Source: DAOUBP01 sp964474695 (GTDB taxonomy: Bacteria > Chloroflexota > Anaerolineae > CG2-30-64-16). From it: a stretch of 64,000 nt of DNA. Under the pieces are notes generated by a model. That model was not told where the DNA came from and ran no database searches. It saw only the letters and a program-made list of their open reading frames with translations. The stretch is taken from the NCBI GenBank assembly GCA_964474695.1, contig CAYYTK010000007.1:62001-126000 (forward strand), written 5' to 3'. The position numbers and the translations under genes were made by a program. Positions 52,313-60,698 of the stretch are shown in pieces. Positions within the stretch are counted from its first letter, which is position 1, and each line of letters begins with the position of its first letter.

Positions 52313-53920
52313 TTATGCGGCTTTGCGCTGCCAGGGTAATCGCAGTTTCGGTTCGTTGCGATCCCGGCGCCGGCGTTCGCTGCTCTCATCGGCGTAATAG
52401 TAGTAATAGTAGTAGTAACCCCTGCCCCGTGTATCCATGCGGTTCAAGGCCACACCCAAGACATTGGCGCCGGTTTTGCGTAGTTCCTCCGTCGCGCCGG
52501 CCAGGGCATGCTCGCGGGTCGTGCCGGCATCTGCTACCAGTAAAACGCCGTCCACCTGCCGGCCCATGACGGCCGCGTCGGTGACCGCGAGGATGGGGGG
52601 GCTGTCGAAGATGATCACATCAGCCTGGTGCGACAGCGTTTCGATCAGTTTGGCCATGCGCTGCGAGCCCAGCAATTCGGAGGGGTTAGGCGGGATGGGG
52701 CCGCTGGTGAGCACCTGTAGGTTTTCGATCTCGGTGGGTTGGAGGTGGCCATCCAGAGAGATGTTTTCGCCATTCAGCAGGGCAGAGGTCAGCCCGGTGT
52801 TGTTGGGTACGCCGAACACCTTGTGCTGCACGGGGCGGCGGAGGTCGGTGTCGACCACGATGACCCGCTGGCCGGTTTGCGCTAACACGACGGCCAGGTT
52901 GGCCGCGGTGGTGCTTTTGCCCTCACTGGGGCTGGAGCTGCTGATCAATAGCGTGCGGATCGGCTTATCCACACTGGAAAACTGAATATTGGTCCGCAGG
53001 GCGCGATAGGCTTCGGACTCCGGGCTTTTGGTATGCAGCCAGGCGATGATCTGGCGAGTGGAATCGGTGTCTTTGAGCCGTGCGATCGCGCCCAGGGTGG
53101 AGAGGCCGCTGGCGGCGCTGACGTCATCGGGCGTCTTCACCGTATCATCCAGGTACTCGATCAGAAACGCGGCGCCCAGGGCGAGCATCATGCCGACGAT
53201 GGCTGCCAGCACGGTGTTTGTGCCGGTGCGCGGCCGGATCGGCTTTGTGGAGGCCACGGCCGGTTCAGCGACCACGATGTTGTTGATCGATTGCGCTTCG
53301 GACAGCTTGGCTTGCTGATAGGTAGCAACCAGCGTGGAATAGGTGCTGCGGTATTGGGCGAGGCTCGTCTCCAGGCTGGTTCGTTCCGCGTCATCAGTGA
53401 CTTCCTTCAGCGCCTCAGTGGTGCGAACGATATCAGCCTGCGTGTTATCGATTTCTGCTTCCAGGTTGGCGCGCGACTCGCTGACGCGGCCGATTTGAAG
53501 CTCGCGATTTTGTTCGATGAAGACCAGCGGCAAGGTGTTGGCGATGTCGGCAATGAGGGCGTTGTCCGGCCCATCGACCTTGATGGTCAGAAGCTGCGTA
53601 TCACGCACCGGGGTCACGGTGATGCCCTTCTCCAACTCTGCAGCCGGGATGCCCAGCCTTGCGGCGGTCTCCTCTAGCACCGGGCGGCTGACCAGCAGAT
53701 TGGCGTAGGTGCGTGCCAGCCGCTCGCTGGTCAGAATATCGGAATAACCGGCCGCGGTGGATGGGTTTGCGGCCTGATTGACCATCAGTGTGGCTGAGGC
53801 CTGGTAGATCTTTTGGCTGTTCCGACTGACGACGAAGGCGCTGACACCTGCCAGAGCGGTGCACAGGAGGATCAGCCAGAGCCATTTGCGCAGCAGTGTG
53901 ACGTATTGCCGAAGTTCCAT
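52313..53920 (-). CDS. Polysaccharide co-polymerase / bacterial tyrosine autokinase (Wzc type)
   Basis: This 535-aa protein has an N-terminal Wzz-like domain with two membrane helices (near 15-32 and 240-260) and periplasmic coiled coil. The cytoplasmic BY-kinase domain has Walker A SSSPSEGKSTTAANLA (near 331), Walker A' VIVVDTDLRRP and Walker B VIIFDSPPILAV. The tail has eight consecutive tyrosines (codons at 52394-52417), the autophosphorylation cluster. Such proteins control chain length and export of exopolysaccharide, so it probably works with the glycan locus 5 kb upstream. No separate tyrosine phosphatase was seen. Confidence 0.9.
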   Translation of the reverse strand: MELRQYVTLLRKWLWLILLCTALAGVSAFVVSRNSQKIYQASATLMVNQAANPSTAAGYSDILTSERLARTYANLLVSRPVLEETAARLGIPAAELEKGITVTPVRDTQLLTIKVDGPDNALIADIANTLPLVFIEQNRELQIGRVSESRANLEAEIDNTQADIVRTTEALKEVTDDAERTSLETSLAQYRSTYSTLVATYQQAKLSEAQSINNIVVAEPAVASTKPIRPRTGTNTVLAAIVGMMLALGAAFLIEYLDDTVKTPDDVSAASGLSTLGAIARLKDTDSTRQIIAWLHTKSPESEAYRALRTNIQFSSVDKPIRTLLISSSSPSEGKSTTAANLAVVLAQTGQRVIVVDTDLRRPVQHKVFGVPNNTGLTSALLNGENISLDGHLQPTEIENLQVLTSGPIPPNPSELLGSQRMAKLIETLSHQADVIIFDSPPILAVTDAAVMGRQVDGVLLVADAGTTREHALAGATEELRKTGANVLGVALNRMDTRGRGYYYYYYYYADESSERRRRDRNEPKLRLPWQRKAA

Positions 53921-53940
53921 GTTTGCTCCCCAGGGATCTT

Positions 53941-53969
53941 ACTATAGCACGGCCGCCTTATGAGGGCAA
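53941..53969 (-). promoter_or_regulatory. Promoter of the tyrosine autokinase gene
   Basis: Minus-strand TTGCCC (53964-53969), 17-bp spacer, TATAGT (53941-53946). The -35 lies inside the 3' end of the upstream methyltransferase gene. Confidence 0.55.
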
Positions 53970-55289
53970 ACCCTTCAGCCACAACGCGACTGTCTCTACG
54001 TGATAAGTCTGGGGGAAGAGATCGATCGGCTGTGCTTCGACCAGGTGGTAGCCTGCCTGAGCCAGGTAAACGGCATCGCGTGCCAGGGTGGCCGGATCGC
54101 CGGAGACGTAAACGATGCGACGCGGCCCCAGTGCGGCCAGCTCATGGATTACCACCGCACCTGCGCCGCCGAGCGGCGGATCCAGCACAGCGACGTCCAC
54201 ACGCAGCCCCGTGTTCTGGAGCGCCGGCAGCACCTCTTCCACCGGCCCCTCATGCAGCTCGATGTTGGGCCGATCACCCGCAGTGGCAGCCACGTTAACC
54301 GCGAAGTCCTCGCAAGCGGACGGGGATGCTTCGATGCCGACCACGGCCCGGGCCGCGCCGGCCAGAGCCAGCGAGAATAGACCGACGCCGCAGTAGGCAT
54401 CCAGCAGCACGTCCGCTGGCTGCACCGCGGCATAGGCTGTCACAACGTCCACCAATGCTGCTGCGCCGACGGTGTTAACCTGGAAGACGCTTTCGGCGGA
54501 AACGCGGTAGATGCGCCCCAGCACCTCTTCGGTCAACCAGGGCTGGCCGATCAACGGCTGGACGCCGTGCGGCGTCCGAAGCGCCACCGCGGCCGGCAGG
54601 TCGATGGTTAGTGCGGGAAGATCGTCAACGGAGGAGTCAAGCAAGATCAGCGCATCTTCTGTGTTGATTCCAGCCCGCAGGCTGATCGCCTGCACTCCCA
54701 ACTCAGTTGCGTCGACATCCAGGGCGGCGTACAGCTCGTCCAGCCGATCGTGCAGCAGCAGACAGCGTTCGATGGGGATGATATCGGGGCGGGCCGCGGC
54801 GCCATGCATGGCGGCGCCATGAATGGCGCAGCGAAAACCGGTTTGGCCCTGGGGGGTCAGCGCGAACTGCGCATGATTGCGATAGCCGTAGGCCAGGAAC
54901 TGCGGGGACTCGTCCTGCCCTGCCGGATCGGCCAGGGCGATGATATCTGCCACGGGCGGGTCAGTGATCCGGCCGAGGCGTTGGAGTTGATCGGCGACGA
55001 TAGCCTGTTTCAGCTCGGCCTGGCGCGGGTAGGCGATGTGCTGCCATTGGCAGCCGCCGCAACGATCAGGGCCGAAATACGGGCATGGTGGTTCCACTCG
55101 ATCCTGGCTGGGTTCGAGGACCTCCAGCAGCCGTGCGCGAGCCCAGCGCTCTTTTTCTTCGACGATTTCAACACGGACGCGTTCGCCCGGGATGGCATAG
55201 GGCACGAAGATAGTCTTGCCGGCGTGTCGGCCAATGGCCTCGCCGCCGTGCGCGATGGACTCGAGCGTCAGGTCGATACGTTCTGTCAT
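53958..55289 (-). CDS. RlmD/RumA-family 23S rRNA (uracil-5-)-methyltransferase homologue lacking the catalytic Cys
   Basis: This 443-aa protein has a TRAM domain (1-60), four Fe-S-type cysteines (CPYFGPDRCGGC and, later, IERC) and a C-terminal SAM domain (LLDAYCGVGLFSLAL). The family nucleophile lies in a YVSC(N/D)PxTLARD motif. Here it reads YVSGDPATLARD, so the nucleophile is Gly397 (codon GGC at 54099-54101). The upstream DPPR motif also reads DPPLGG. The C-terminal Glu (YHVETVALW) is kept. Methylation of uracil-5 is therefore doubtful. A 15-nt tandem duplication (54796-54825) gives HGAAMHGAA. It follows the ATP-grasp gene and has AAGGA before the ATG. Confidence 0.85.
   Translation of the reverse strand: MTERIDLTLESIAHGGEAIGRHAGKTIFVPYAIPGERVRVEIVEEKERWARARLLEVLEPSQDRVEPPCPYFGPDRCGGCQWQHIAYPRQAELKQAIVADQLQRLGRITDPPVADIIALADPAGQDESPQFLAYGYRNHAQFALTPQGQTGFRCAIHGAAMHGAAARPDIIPIERCLLLHDRLDELYAALDVDATELGVQAISLRAGINTEDALILLDSSVDDLPALTIDLPAAVALRTPHGVQPLIGQPWLTEEVLGRIYRVSAESVFQVNTVGAAALVDVVTAYAAVQPADVLLDAYCGVGLFSLALAGAARAVVGIEASPSACEDFAVNVAATAGDRPNIELHEGPVEEVLPALQNTGLRVDVAVLDPPLGGAGAVVIHELAALGPRRIVYVSGDPATLARDAVYLAQAGYHLVEAQPIDLFPQTYHVETVALWLKGLPS
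54796..54825. repeat. 15-nt in-frame tandem duplication
   Basis: Two adjacent 15-bp units (54796-54810 and 54811-54825) differ at one base. They add five residues to a loop of the rRNA methyltransferase homologue, giving HGAAMHGAA. Confidence 0.7.
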
Positions 55290-55319
55290 GTTATTCCTTC
55301 AGACCATTCCCCTGGTGTC

Positions 55320-57653
55320 TCAACTGCGCGCCGAATTCAGGAACGCTATCGCACGGCTGTCATCACCGCTCATCACCAGATCCAATACGCGGCCACCGGT
55401 GGTGGCGGGCACGTCGATCACTTTCACGAATTTCGTCCAGTTGGCTTCATCTGGCAGCAGGGCCGGCAGCGCATTCAGTGCTGTGTCGAAGAAAGCCTTG
55501 TTGAATTTGTTGCCGGTTTCGCCCGGGTAGATGGCCAGCGGGTAGATGCGCGACTCTACCAGATCCTGGAAGAAGTGCGTGCCGTAGGACAGGGTCGACC
55601 GCACCTTGCCTTTCGACCACCCGATTTCGACCAACGCCAGGGTGTTGTAGAAGTCGGAGTAGTTGACCTTGACACCTAAGTCGGGGTTTGAGCTGCCCCA
55701 GCGCCCCGGCCCCAGCAAGATGAATCGCTGGCCTTCCAGCCGTTGGTTGAGCCGTCCAATCAGCCGTGCGAGCTCGAGTTTCTGAGAGGGATTGGCCGCA
55801 GCGTACTGCTCCGGTTCGACATAGACCAGGTAAGCGATCTGGCGCGCCTGTCCCGTGGGCACGAGCTGATCGGTGCCGAAGACGATATCGGCTTCGGGCA
55901 ACTGCTGCGGCAGGCTGACCCGGTCGGGATCGGATGGGTTGTTTTGCGGCCTGCATTGCAGCAGATGCAGGTTGACACGCGGGCGCGGGTATTCATTGCC
56001 CAGACTCAGGGTGAATTCGACGTCCACCGGGTGGCTGTAGGCGAATTCCAGTGCCTTGAGAATCGTGCGCAGGTCGGCCGCGAAGGAGGTTTGGGCCAGC
56101 AGGCCATCCAGGGTGATCACCAGGGAACGCGCATCCAGGTTTCGATCCACCGACACCATCGGGTTGATGTCCTCTTCTTTGGCTACCGAGGCCAGTATCC
56201 GCAACCCCGGATAGTCGCCGCCCAACACCTCGCTCAACGGCAGGGTGGCAAACTGATTGCGCGCCATGTCGATGATATCCATGTAGAATTGAGAGTAGTA
56301 TTTGATCTCTTTGGCGCTCTTCTCCGGACGCAGATTGGGATGGCTGAGCGCCACCAGCCGCGGGTAGTCTTCGCCGCCGCGATCCACTGCGCGCGTCCCC
56401 AGGCCCACCACCAGGCGCGCAAAGCCATCCTCCCGGCGTAATTTCGGATTCCAGATATAGGGGTTGCGGCTGAAGGCCACGCCAGCCACGGCGGGGAAGT
56501 AAGCGTCGCGGTAGCGTTCTCCTTGCACCGCCTGGACCATCACGGCCATACGCTCATCGAAGTCAAGCACGGAGTGTTGTTTGCGATAGAGCAGCACGTT
56601 CGGGTTGTAAATGCTGGCGTAGACTCTGGTGATGGCCTGGGTGAAGGCGGCCAGTTTTTCTTCGATGGCGCCCTGGTTGGGGCAGAAAACGCTTTCATAC
56701 ATCCCGGCGAACGAGGTGCCGAAGTTGTCTTCCAACAGGCTGGATGAGCGGACGATCAGCGGCTTGTCCCCGATGAGGGACAGCAGCTCACGGAAGTCGT
56801 CCAGGATCGCTTCGGCGAAGCGGCCTCGTGCGTAAGCTGCTTGTAGCTCAGGATATTCTTTCTCAATCTGATCGACCGGCTTGTATTTTTGATTCAGATA
56901 GCCGACCAGGCCGTTCATGGACATGAACTCGTAACTGATATCTGCGCCGATGAAGTAGGTCTCAGGCAGCACCAGATTGAGCTGCTGACTGGAGTTGGAG
57001 AAGCGATCCAACGTGGCCTCGAGGATCTTCCAGGCCAGCACCAGGCCGGCCGCCTTACCGCCGATTTTGCCTCGTCCCACGCGATGGTCACGGATCCACT
57101 TGAGGTCATCCAGCGTGAGGTATTCCTTGGCTACGCGCACGAATTCAAGCTCATCGCTGATCAGCGCCTTGATGAGTACGACTTTGGTTTCCTGGATGTG
57201 ATGCCGGGACCGAATCTGATCCTCCGGCGAAAGGCTGGCAAATCCTTCCATCTGCTGGAAAAGGATTTCCATGGAAGCCATCTCGGGGTTGAGACTCACC
57301 ACCTGCTCGGCCTTGGGCCGCTGGTTCAAGACCGCGCGGGCAATTTCCTCGAACGCGTCAGGATTCACATTGTAGGCCCAGTAGAACTCAGTGAGGTTGT
57401 CTCGCACTTTGGCCAGCCGGCGCTCCCACACGTCGGCTGTTTCTTCCTGGTAGGGATTCAGAATGCCCTCGCGGCGTTGCGATTGCACCGCTTTTTCCCT
57501 GACCTCTTCTTCGAAGCGATCCTTGTTGATGATGCCGCGCCGGTACATCTCCTGGCGCATGCGTTCGCGCATGACATCGCCCAGGATCGGGTATTGGCCG
57601 AGCATCATTTGGAGGCGTTGCAGCTTGGGAATGTGACGCGATTCGTCGGGCAT
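55320..57653 (-). CDS. PEP-synthase-like ATP-grasp protein without swivelling or PEP-binding domains
   Basis: This 777-aa protein has a PPDK N-terminal ATP-grasp core: GRGKIGGKAAGLVLAWKIL, VRSSSLLEDNFGTSFAGMYESVF, AGVAFSRNPY and a metal-binding end (NLHLLQCRPQ). The phosphohistidine swivelling domain and PEP-binding barrel of PEP synthase or PPDK are absent. A C-terminal region instead has FILLGPGRWGSSNPDLGVKVNYSDFY and TLSYGTHFFQDLVESRIYPLAI. I used ATG 57653, preceded by AGGAGA; the open frame upstream is unsupported. The reaction is unknown. The uracil-methyltransferase homologue follows on the same strand. Confidence 0.8.
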   Translation of the reverse strand: MPDESRHIPKLQRLQMMLGQYPILGDVMRERMRQEMYRRGIINKDRFEEEVREKAVQSQRREGILNPYQEETADVWERRLAKVRDNLTEFYWAYNVNPDAFEEIARAVLNQRPKAEQVVSLNPEMASMEILFQQMEGFASLSPEDQIRSRHHIQETKVVLIKALISDELEFVRVAKEYLTLDDLKWIRDHRVGRGKIGGKAAGLVLAWKILEATLDRFSNSSQQLNLVLPETYFIGADISYEFMSMNGLVGYLNQKYKPVDQIEKEYPELQAAYARGRFAEAILDDFRELLSLIGDKPLIVRSSSLLEDNFGTSFAGMYESVFCPNQGAIEEKLAAFTQAITRVYASIYNPNVLLYRKQHSVLDFDERMAVMVQAVQGERYRDAYFPAVAGVAFSRNPYIWNPKLRREDGFARLVVGLGTRAVDRGGEDYPRLVALSHPNLRPEKSAKEIKYYSQFYMDIIDMARNQFATLPLSEVLGGDYPGLRILASVAKEEDINPMVSVDRNLDARSLVITLDGLLAQTSFAADLRTILKALEFAYSHPVDVEFTLSLGNEYPRPRVNLHLLQCRPQNNPSDPDRVSLPQQLPEADIVFGTDQLVPTGQARQIAYLVYVEPEQYAAANPSQKLELARLIGRLNQRLEGQRFILLGPGRWGSSNPDLGVKVNYSDFYNTLALVEIGWSKGKVRSTLSYGTHFFQDLVESRIYPLAIYPGETGNKFNKAFFDTALNALPALLPDEANWTKFVKVIDVPATTGGRVLDLVMSGDDSRAIAFLNSARS

Positions 57654-57683
57654 AAGTACATCTCCTGATAGATTGACGGGATA

Positions 57684-57713
57684 AGTATACCCCGGTCGGC
57701 GTATGAGAGACAA
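57684..57713 (-). promoter_or_regulatory. Promoter of the ATP-grasp gene
   Basis: Minus-strand TTGTCT (57708-57713), 18-bp spacer, TATACT (57684-57689), about 30 bases before the ATG. Confidence 0.6.
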
Positions 57714-57758
57714 ATGCGAGGGGTGACAGGTAGGCGCCGGCGCATCTTCCTGATCGGC

Positions 57759-57787
57759 TTGCGCGGCCGCATTGATCGTGCGACAAT
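57759..57787 (+). promoter_or_regulatory. Possible promoter of comEC
   Basis: TTGCGC (57759-57764), 17-bp spacer, GACAAT (57782-57787). It ends right at the ATG 57788, so transcription would begin beyond it. This would favour the GTG at 57881 as the real start. Confidence 0.42.
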
Positions 57788-60139
57788 ATGAAGCGCGAGA
57801 CTGATCCTCTGGCTGCCGCACGATCTTCCCGCGTGCGGCCTTATGTCTCGGGCACTTATCGCGCCGCAAAAGGGGAACCGGTGCTGCTCGTCTACTTCAC
57901 TATCGCCTGGGCCAGTGGCATCTCCCTGGCTTATGCCCTCTGGAATGTGGGGGCCTTGGACTGCACTACGCCTGTATGGCCGGTTGCTCTGGCGGCGTTG
58001 GGCGTTACGGTGGCGGGCTTCGCATTCTGCCGCCGGCTGCCCTGGCGCCGGGCGATGGTGATCACGCTTTTTGTGATCTTCGGCGCGTGGCGCTGCCAGA
58101 CGCATCTCCGTGCGGCTTGCCCAACCCCCCAGCAACTGGCATTCTACAACGGCGGCGAGGCCAGCACGACGACAGCTACCGTCGAAGGGGTGGTGACCAG
58201 CTACCCCGACGCCGGCGATGCGCGCACCGACTATCACCTGCGGGCTGAGAAGGTGACCATTGCGGGGCGATCGCACGCCGTGCGCGGCGACCTGCTGGTG
58301 CAAGCAGGGCGGTATCCGGAGTATGGTTATGGGGACCGTCTGCGCGTCACCGGCTTCCTCCAGGCGCCGCCTGTGCTCGATGACTTCGACTACGCCGCGT
58401 TCCTGGCTCGCCAGGGGATTTATAGCATCATGCGTCGTGCTCGCGTTGAGCAGGTAGGTGCGGGCCAGGGCCAGCGATTCTGGCAACTACTGTTTGATCT
58501 GAAGGCGCGCGGCGCCGCGCTGTTGAACCGCGTCCTGCCGGAGCCGGCCGCAGCCCTGGCAAATGGCATGCTCCTGGGCATCGAAAGCGGTATCCCGGAC
58601 GATCTGAGCGAGGCATTTGCCGTCACCGGCACTTCGCACGTCATTGTGATCTCGGGCAGCAATATCGTGCTGTTTTCGGGCGTGCTGATGACAGGGTTGA
58701 GCCGCCTGGTGGGTAAGCGCCGGGCGGTTTGGCCGGTGATGATCGGCATCATGTCCTATGTGCTGCTGGTGGGCGCAGACCCGCCGGCGCTGCGCGCCGG
58801 GTTGATGGGCGTTCTCTATGTCTTCGCGGTCTACCTGGGCAGGCAGAGCACGTCCTATGTTTCCTTGTGCGCCGCGGGCCTCTTGATGACAGCGTTGAAT
58901 CCGCTGGCGCTGTTTGATGCCGGTTTCCAGCTCAGCTTCGCGGCCGCCCTGAGCCTGGTTCTGTTTACGCCAGCGATCCGGGCCTTCTTGGGGCGGACGC
59001 TTAGGCGCTGGCTAGATGCAAAGCAGGCGCGGCACATCACCGGACTCCTGGCGGATACGGTGATCGTGACGCTTGCGGCCCAGGTGCTGGCCCTGCCGTT
59101 CATCGTCTACTACTTCGGCCGGCTGTCGCCGGTCTCGCTGCTCACCAATCTTCTGATTTTGCCCGTGCAGCCGCTGATTATGTCCGGCGGCATGGCCACG
59201 GTGATCTTCGGGATCATCTGGGAGCCGGTGGGCCGGGTGTTGGCGGCAATCCCCTGGCTGTTTCTGACTTACACAACGGCAGTTGTGCGGCTGGCTGCGG
59301 CTGTGCCGCTGGCATCGGTGGAAACCGGCAGCTTTGGCCGGGCGGCAGCATTAGCTTACCTGGGTGGCTTGCTTGCAGTTGGGTTGTGGCGGGCAGCCTA
59401 TCAGCGCGGTTGGACGGCGATCCCCGCGCACCGCGCGTTTGGCTGGGCTGCCGCCGCTGCCATCCCCGTCTGGCTGGGCGCAACCGCGCTGCAGGCGTTG
59501 CCCGATGGCCGGCTGCATGTGTTTTTTGTGCCGGGCGAAGATGGTGAGGCGGTCCTGTTCGTGACGCCCGATGGCCAGCAGGTCTGGCTGTGGGACGGCC
59601 GAGGGGACGGGGAGGCGTTGGCAGATGCCGCCCAGCCATTCTTGCGCCGCCCGGGCCGGGGGGTGGATGCGGCCATCGGTCCGCCGGGCGCCAGCCGTTG
59701 GCCGGCAACCCGGACGATCGACCCGGCGCAGTTGGCTGTTGGCGCCCGCATCCGCCTGGCCGAAGATGTGATGTTGACGCGCCTGGCGTCCGATGCGCAG
59801 GCGGTCCTGGCGCTGGAGCACCAGCGGTTCCGCCTCCTCCTGCCCACCACCCTATCGGTTGATACGCAAGCCGGCCTGTTGGCTCAGGACGCGGACCTGC
59901 ACGTCACACTGCTCAAGGCGCCCGGCCCAGGCACCGGCGCCTGGCCTGCTGCCGGGTTCCTTGCAGCGGCCGCACCCCAGGTCGTACTCTGGCCCCAGGA
60001 CACCACTTATCCGCCCGACGTGGCCGGGCTCCTGACCGCCCGCGGCGCGCTCAGAGCGCCGCCCGATGCCATCCTGGAAGCCATCACGGACGGCGAGCGG
60101 CTGTGGCTGCGGCAGCATGCTCCCGAGAGCCGCCGGTAA
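57788..60139 (+). CDS. comEC: ComEC/Rec2 DNA-uptake channel with degenerate C-terminal MBL-like domain
   Basis: This 783-aa polytopic protein has DUF4131 in the first 220 residues. The competence channel domain follows (NGMLLGIESGIPDDLSEAFAVTGTSHVIVISGSNI; GADPPALRAGLMGVLYV; DAGFQLSFAAALSLVLF). ComEC moves single-stranded DNA into the cell. Residues 565-783 align with a metallo-beta-lactamase start (LPDGRLHVFFVPGEDGEAVL) but lack the HxDxDH zinc ligands. An intact version of that domain is a separate gene at 61695. The ATG 57788 lacks a ribosome-binding site; GTG 57881, after AAAAGGGGA, gives MLLVYFTIAW and may be the real start. The 3' end overlaps a convergent GNAT gene by 56 bp. Confidence 0.88.
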   Translation: MKRETDPLAAARSSRVRPYVSGTYRAAKGEPVLLVYFTIAWASGISLAYALWNVGALDCTTPVWPVALAALGVTVAGFAFCRRLPWRRAMVITLFVIFGAWRCQTHLRAACPTPQQLAFYNGGEASTTTATVEGVVTSYPDAGDARTDYHLRAEKVTIAGRSHAVRGDLLVQAGRYPEYGYGDRLRVTGFLQAPPVLDDFDYAAFLARQGIYSIMRRARVEQVGAGQGQRFWQLLFDLKARGAALLNRVLPEPAAALANGMLLGIESGIPDDLSEAFAVTGTSHVIVISGSNIVLFSGVLMTGLSRLVGKRRAVWPVMIGIMSYVLLVGADPPALRAGLMGVLYVFAVYLGRQSTSYVSLCAAGLLMTALNPLALFDAGFQLSFAAALSLVLFTPAIRAFLGRTLRRWLDAKQARHITGLLADTVIVTLAAQVLALPFIVYYFGRLSPVSLLTNLLILPVQPLIMSGGMATVIFGIIWEPVGRVLAAIPWLFLTYTTAVVRLAAAVPLASVETGSFGRAAALAYLGGLLAVGLWRAAYQRGWTAIPAHRAFGWAAAAAIPVWLGATALQALPDGRLHVFFVPGEDGEAVLFVTPDGQQVWLWDGRGDGEALADAAQPFLRRPGRGVDAAIGPPGASRWPATRTIDPAQLAVGARIRLAEDVMLTRLASDAQAVLALEHQRFRLLLPTTLSVDTQAGLLAQDADLHVTLLKAPGPGTGAWPAAGFLAAAAPQVVLWPQDTTYPPDVAGLLTARGALRAPPDAILEAITDGERLWLRQHAPESRR

Positions 60140-60689
60140 GCTGCACCCGTTTCGCCATCAGGATATCCGGCTTGCCAGGCCCATTGGCGTCGGGCACAAC
60201 TCCAGCCACCACAAAGCCGCACCGGCGATAGAACTCAAACGGATGGCCCTTGAGGTTACGGATGGCTGCCAGATGGCCCGGCAGATCGGTATACAGATCG
60301 ATGCCTGCCAGGGACGTCATAGCGTCCTCGTCATCCGTGCCCACCCAGAGCGTCAGGCCGCCGTGTTCGGCTACGCGTGCCTCCAGATCGGCCACCAGCG
60401 CCCGGCCGATGCCCTGCCCCTGGCGATCAGGTCGCACCACCAGCGGGTGCAGCTCCCACACGTTGCCGCCATAGCCCGGGATGCCGCCGATCCAGCCCAG
60501 CAGCCCGGCGTCGTCCACCGCAGCCAGGCAGAGCTTGCCTGGCTCCAACGCTTCGCGCACCTCGGCCGACGCCGCTTCCAGATCCGGCCAGGCGTTGGGC
60601 CAGTGTTCGCGGAAGCCTGCCACCAACAACTCGGCCGCTTGGCGGCGCAGATGGGCAGGACTGGCGCGCGTCAGGGGAACGATATGCAT
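60084..60689 (-). CDS. GNAT acetyltransferase, AAC(6')-like
   Basis: This 201-aa acetyltransferase has LRRQAAELLVAGFREHWPNAWPDLEAA and the CoA motif PLVVRPDRQGQGIGRALVADLEAR. LWVGTDDEDAMTSLAGIDLYTD and PFEFYRRCGFVVAGVVPDANGPGKPDILMAKR follow. This pattern is close to aminoglycoside 6'-N-acetyltransferase-type GNATs found in many non-resistant bacteria, so no resistance role should be assumed. The ATG 60689 has AGAGGTG just upstream, overlapping the stop of the M55 gene. It converges on comEC with a 56-bp overlap. Confidence 0.82.
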   Translation of the reverse strand: MHIVPLTRASPAHLRRQAAELLVAGFREHWPNAWPDLEAASAEVREALEPGKLCLAAVDDAGLLGWIGGIPGYGGNVWELHPLVVRPDRQGQGIGRALVADLEARVAEHGGLTLWVGTDDEDAMTSLAGIDLYTDLPGHLAAIRNLKGHPFEFYRRCGFVVAGVVPDANGPGKPDILMAKRVQLTGGSREHAAAATAARRP

Positions 60690-60698
60690 GATCACCTC

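Noticed and set aside
52394..52417. TAC/TAT trinucleotide tract as a sequencing artefact
   Set aside because: It stays in frame and encodes the expected tyrosine-rich tail of a BY-kinase, so it is treated as genuine.
57654..57869. 72-residue N-terminal extension of the ATP-grasp protein
   Set aside because: It crosses a good promoter and the comEC start; ATG 57653 has AGGAGA upstream.
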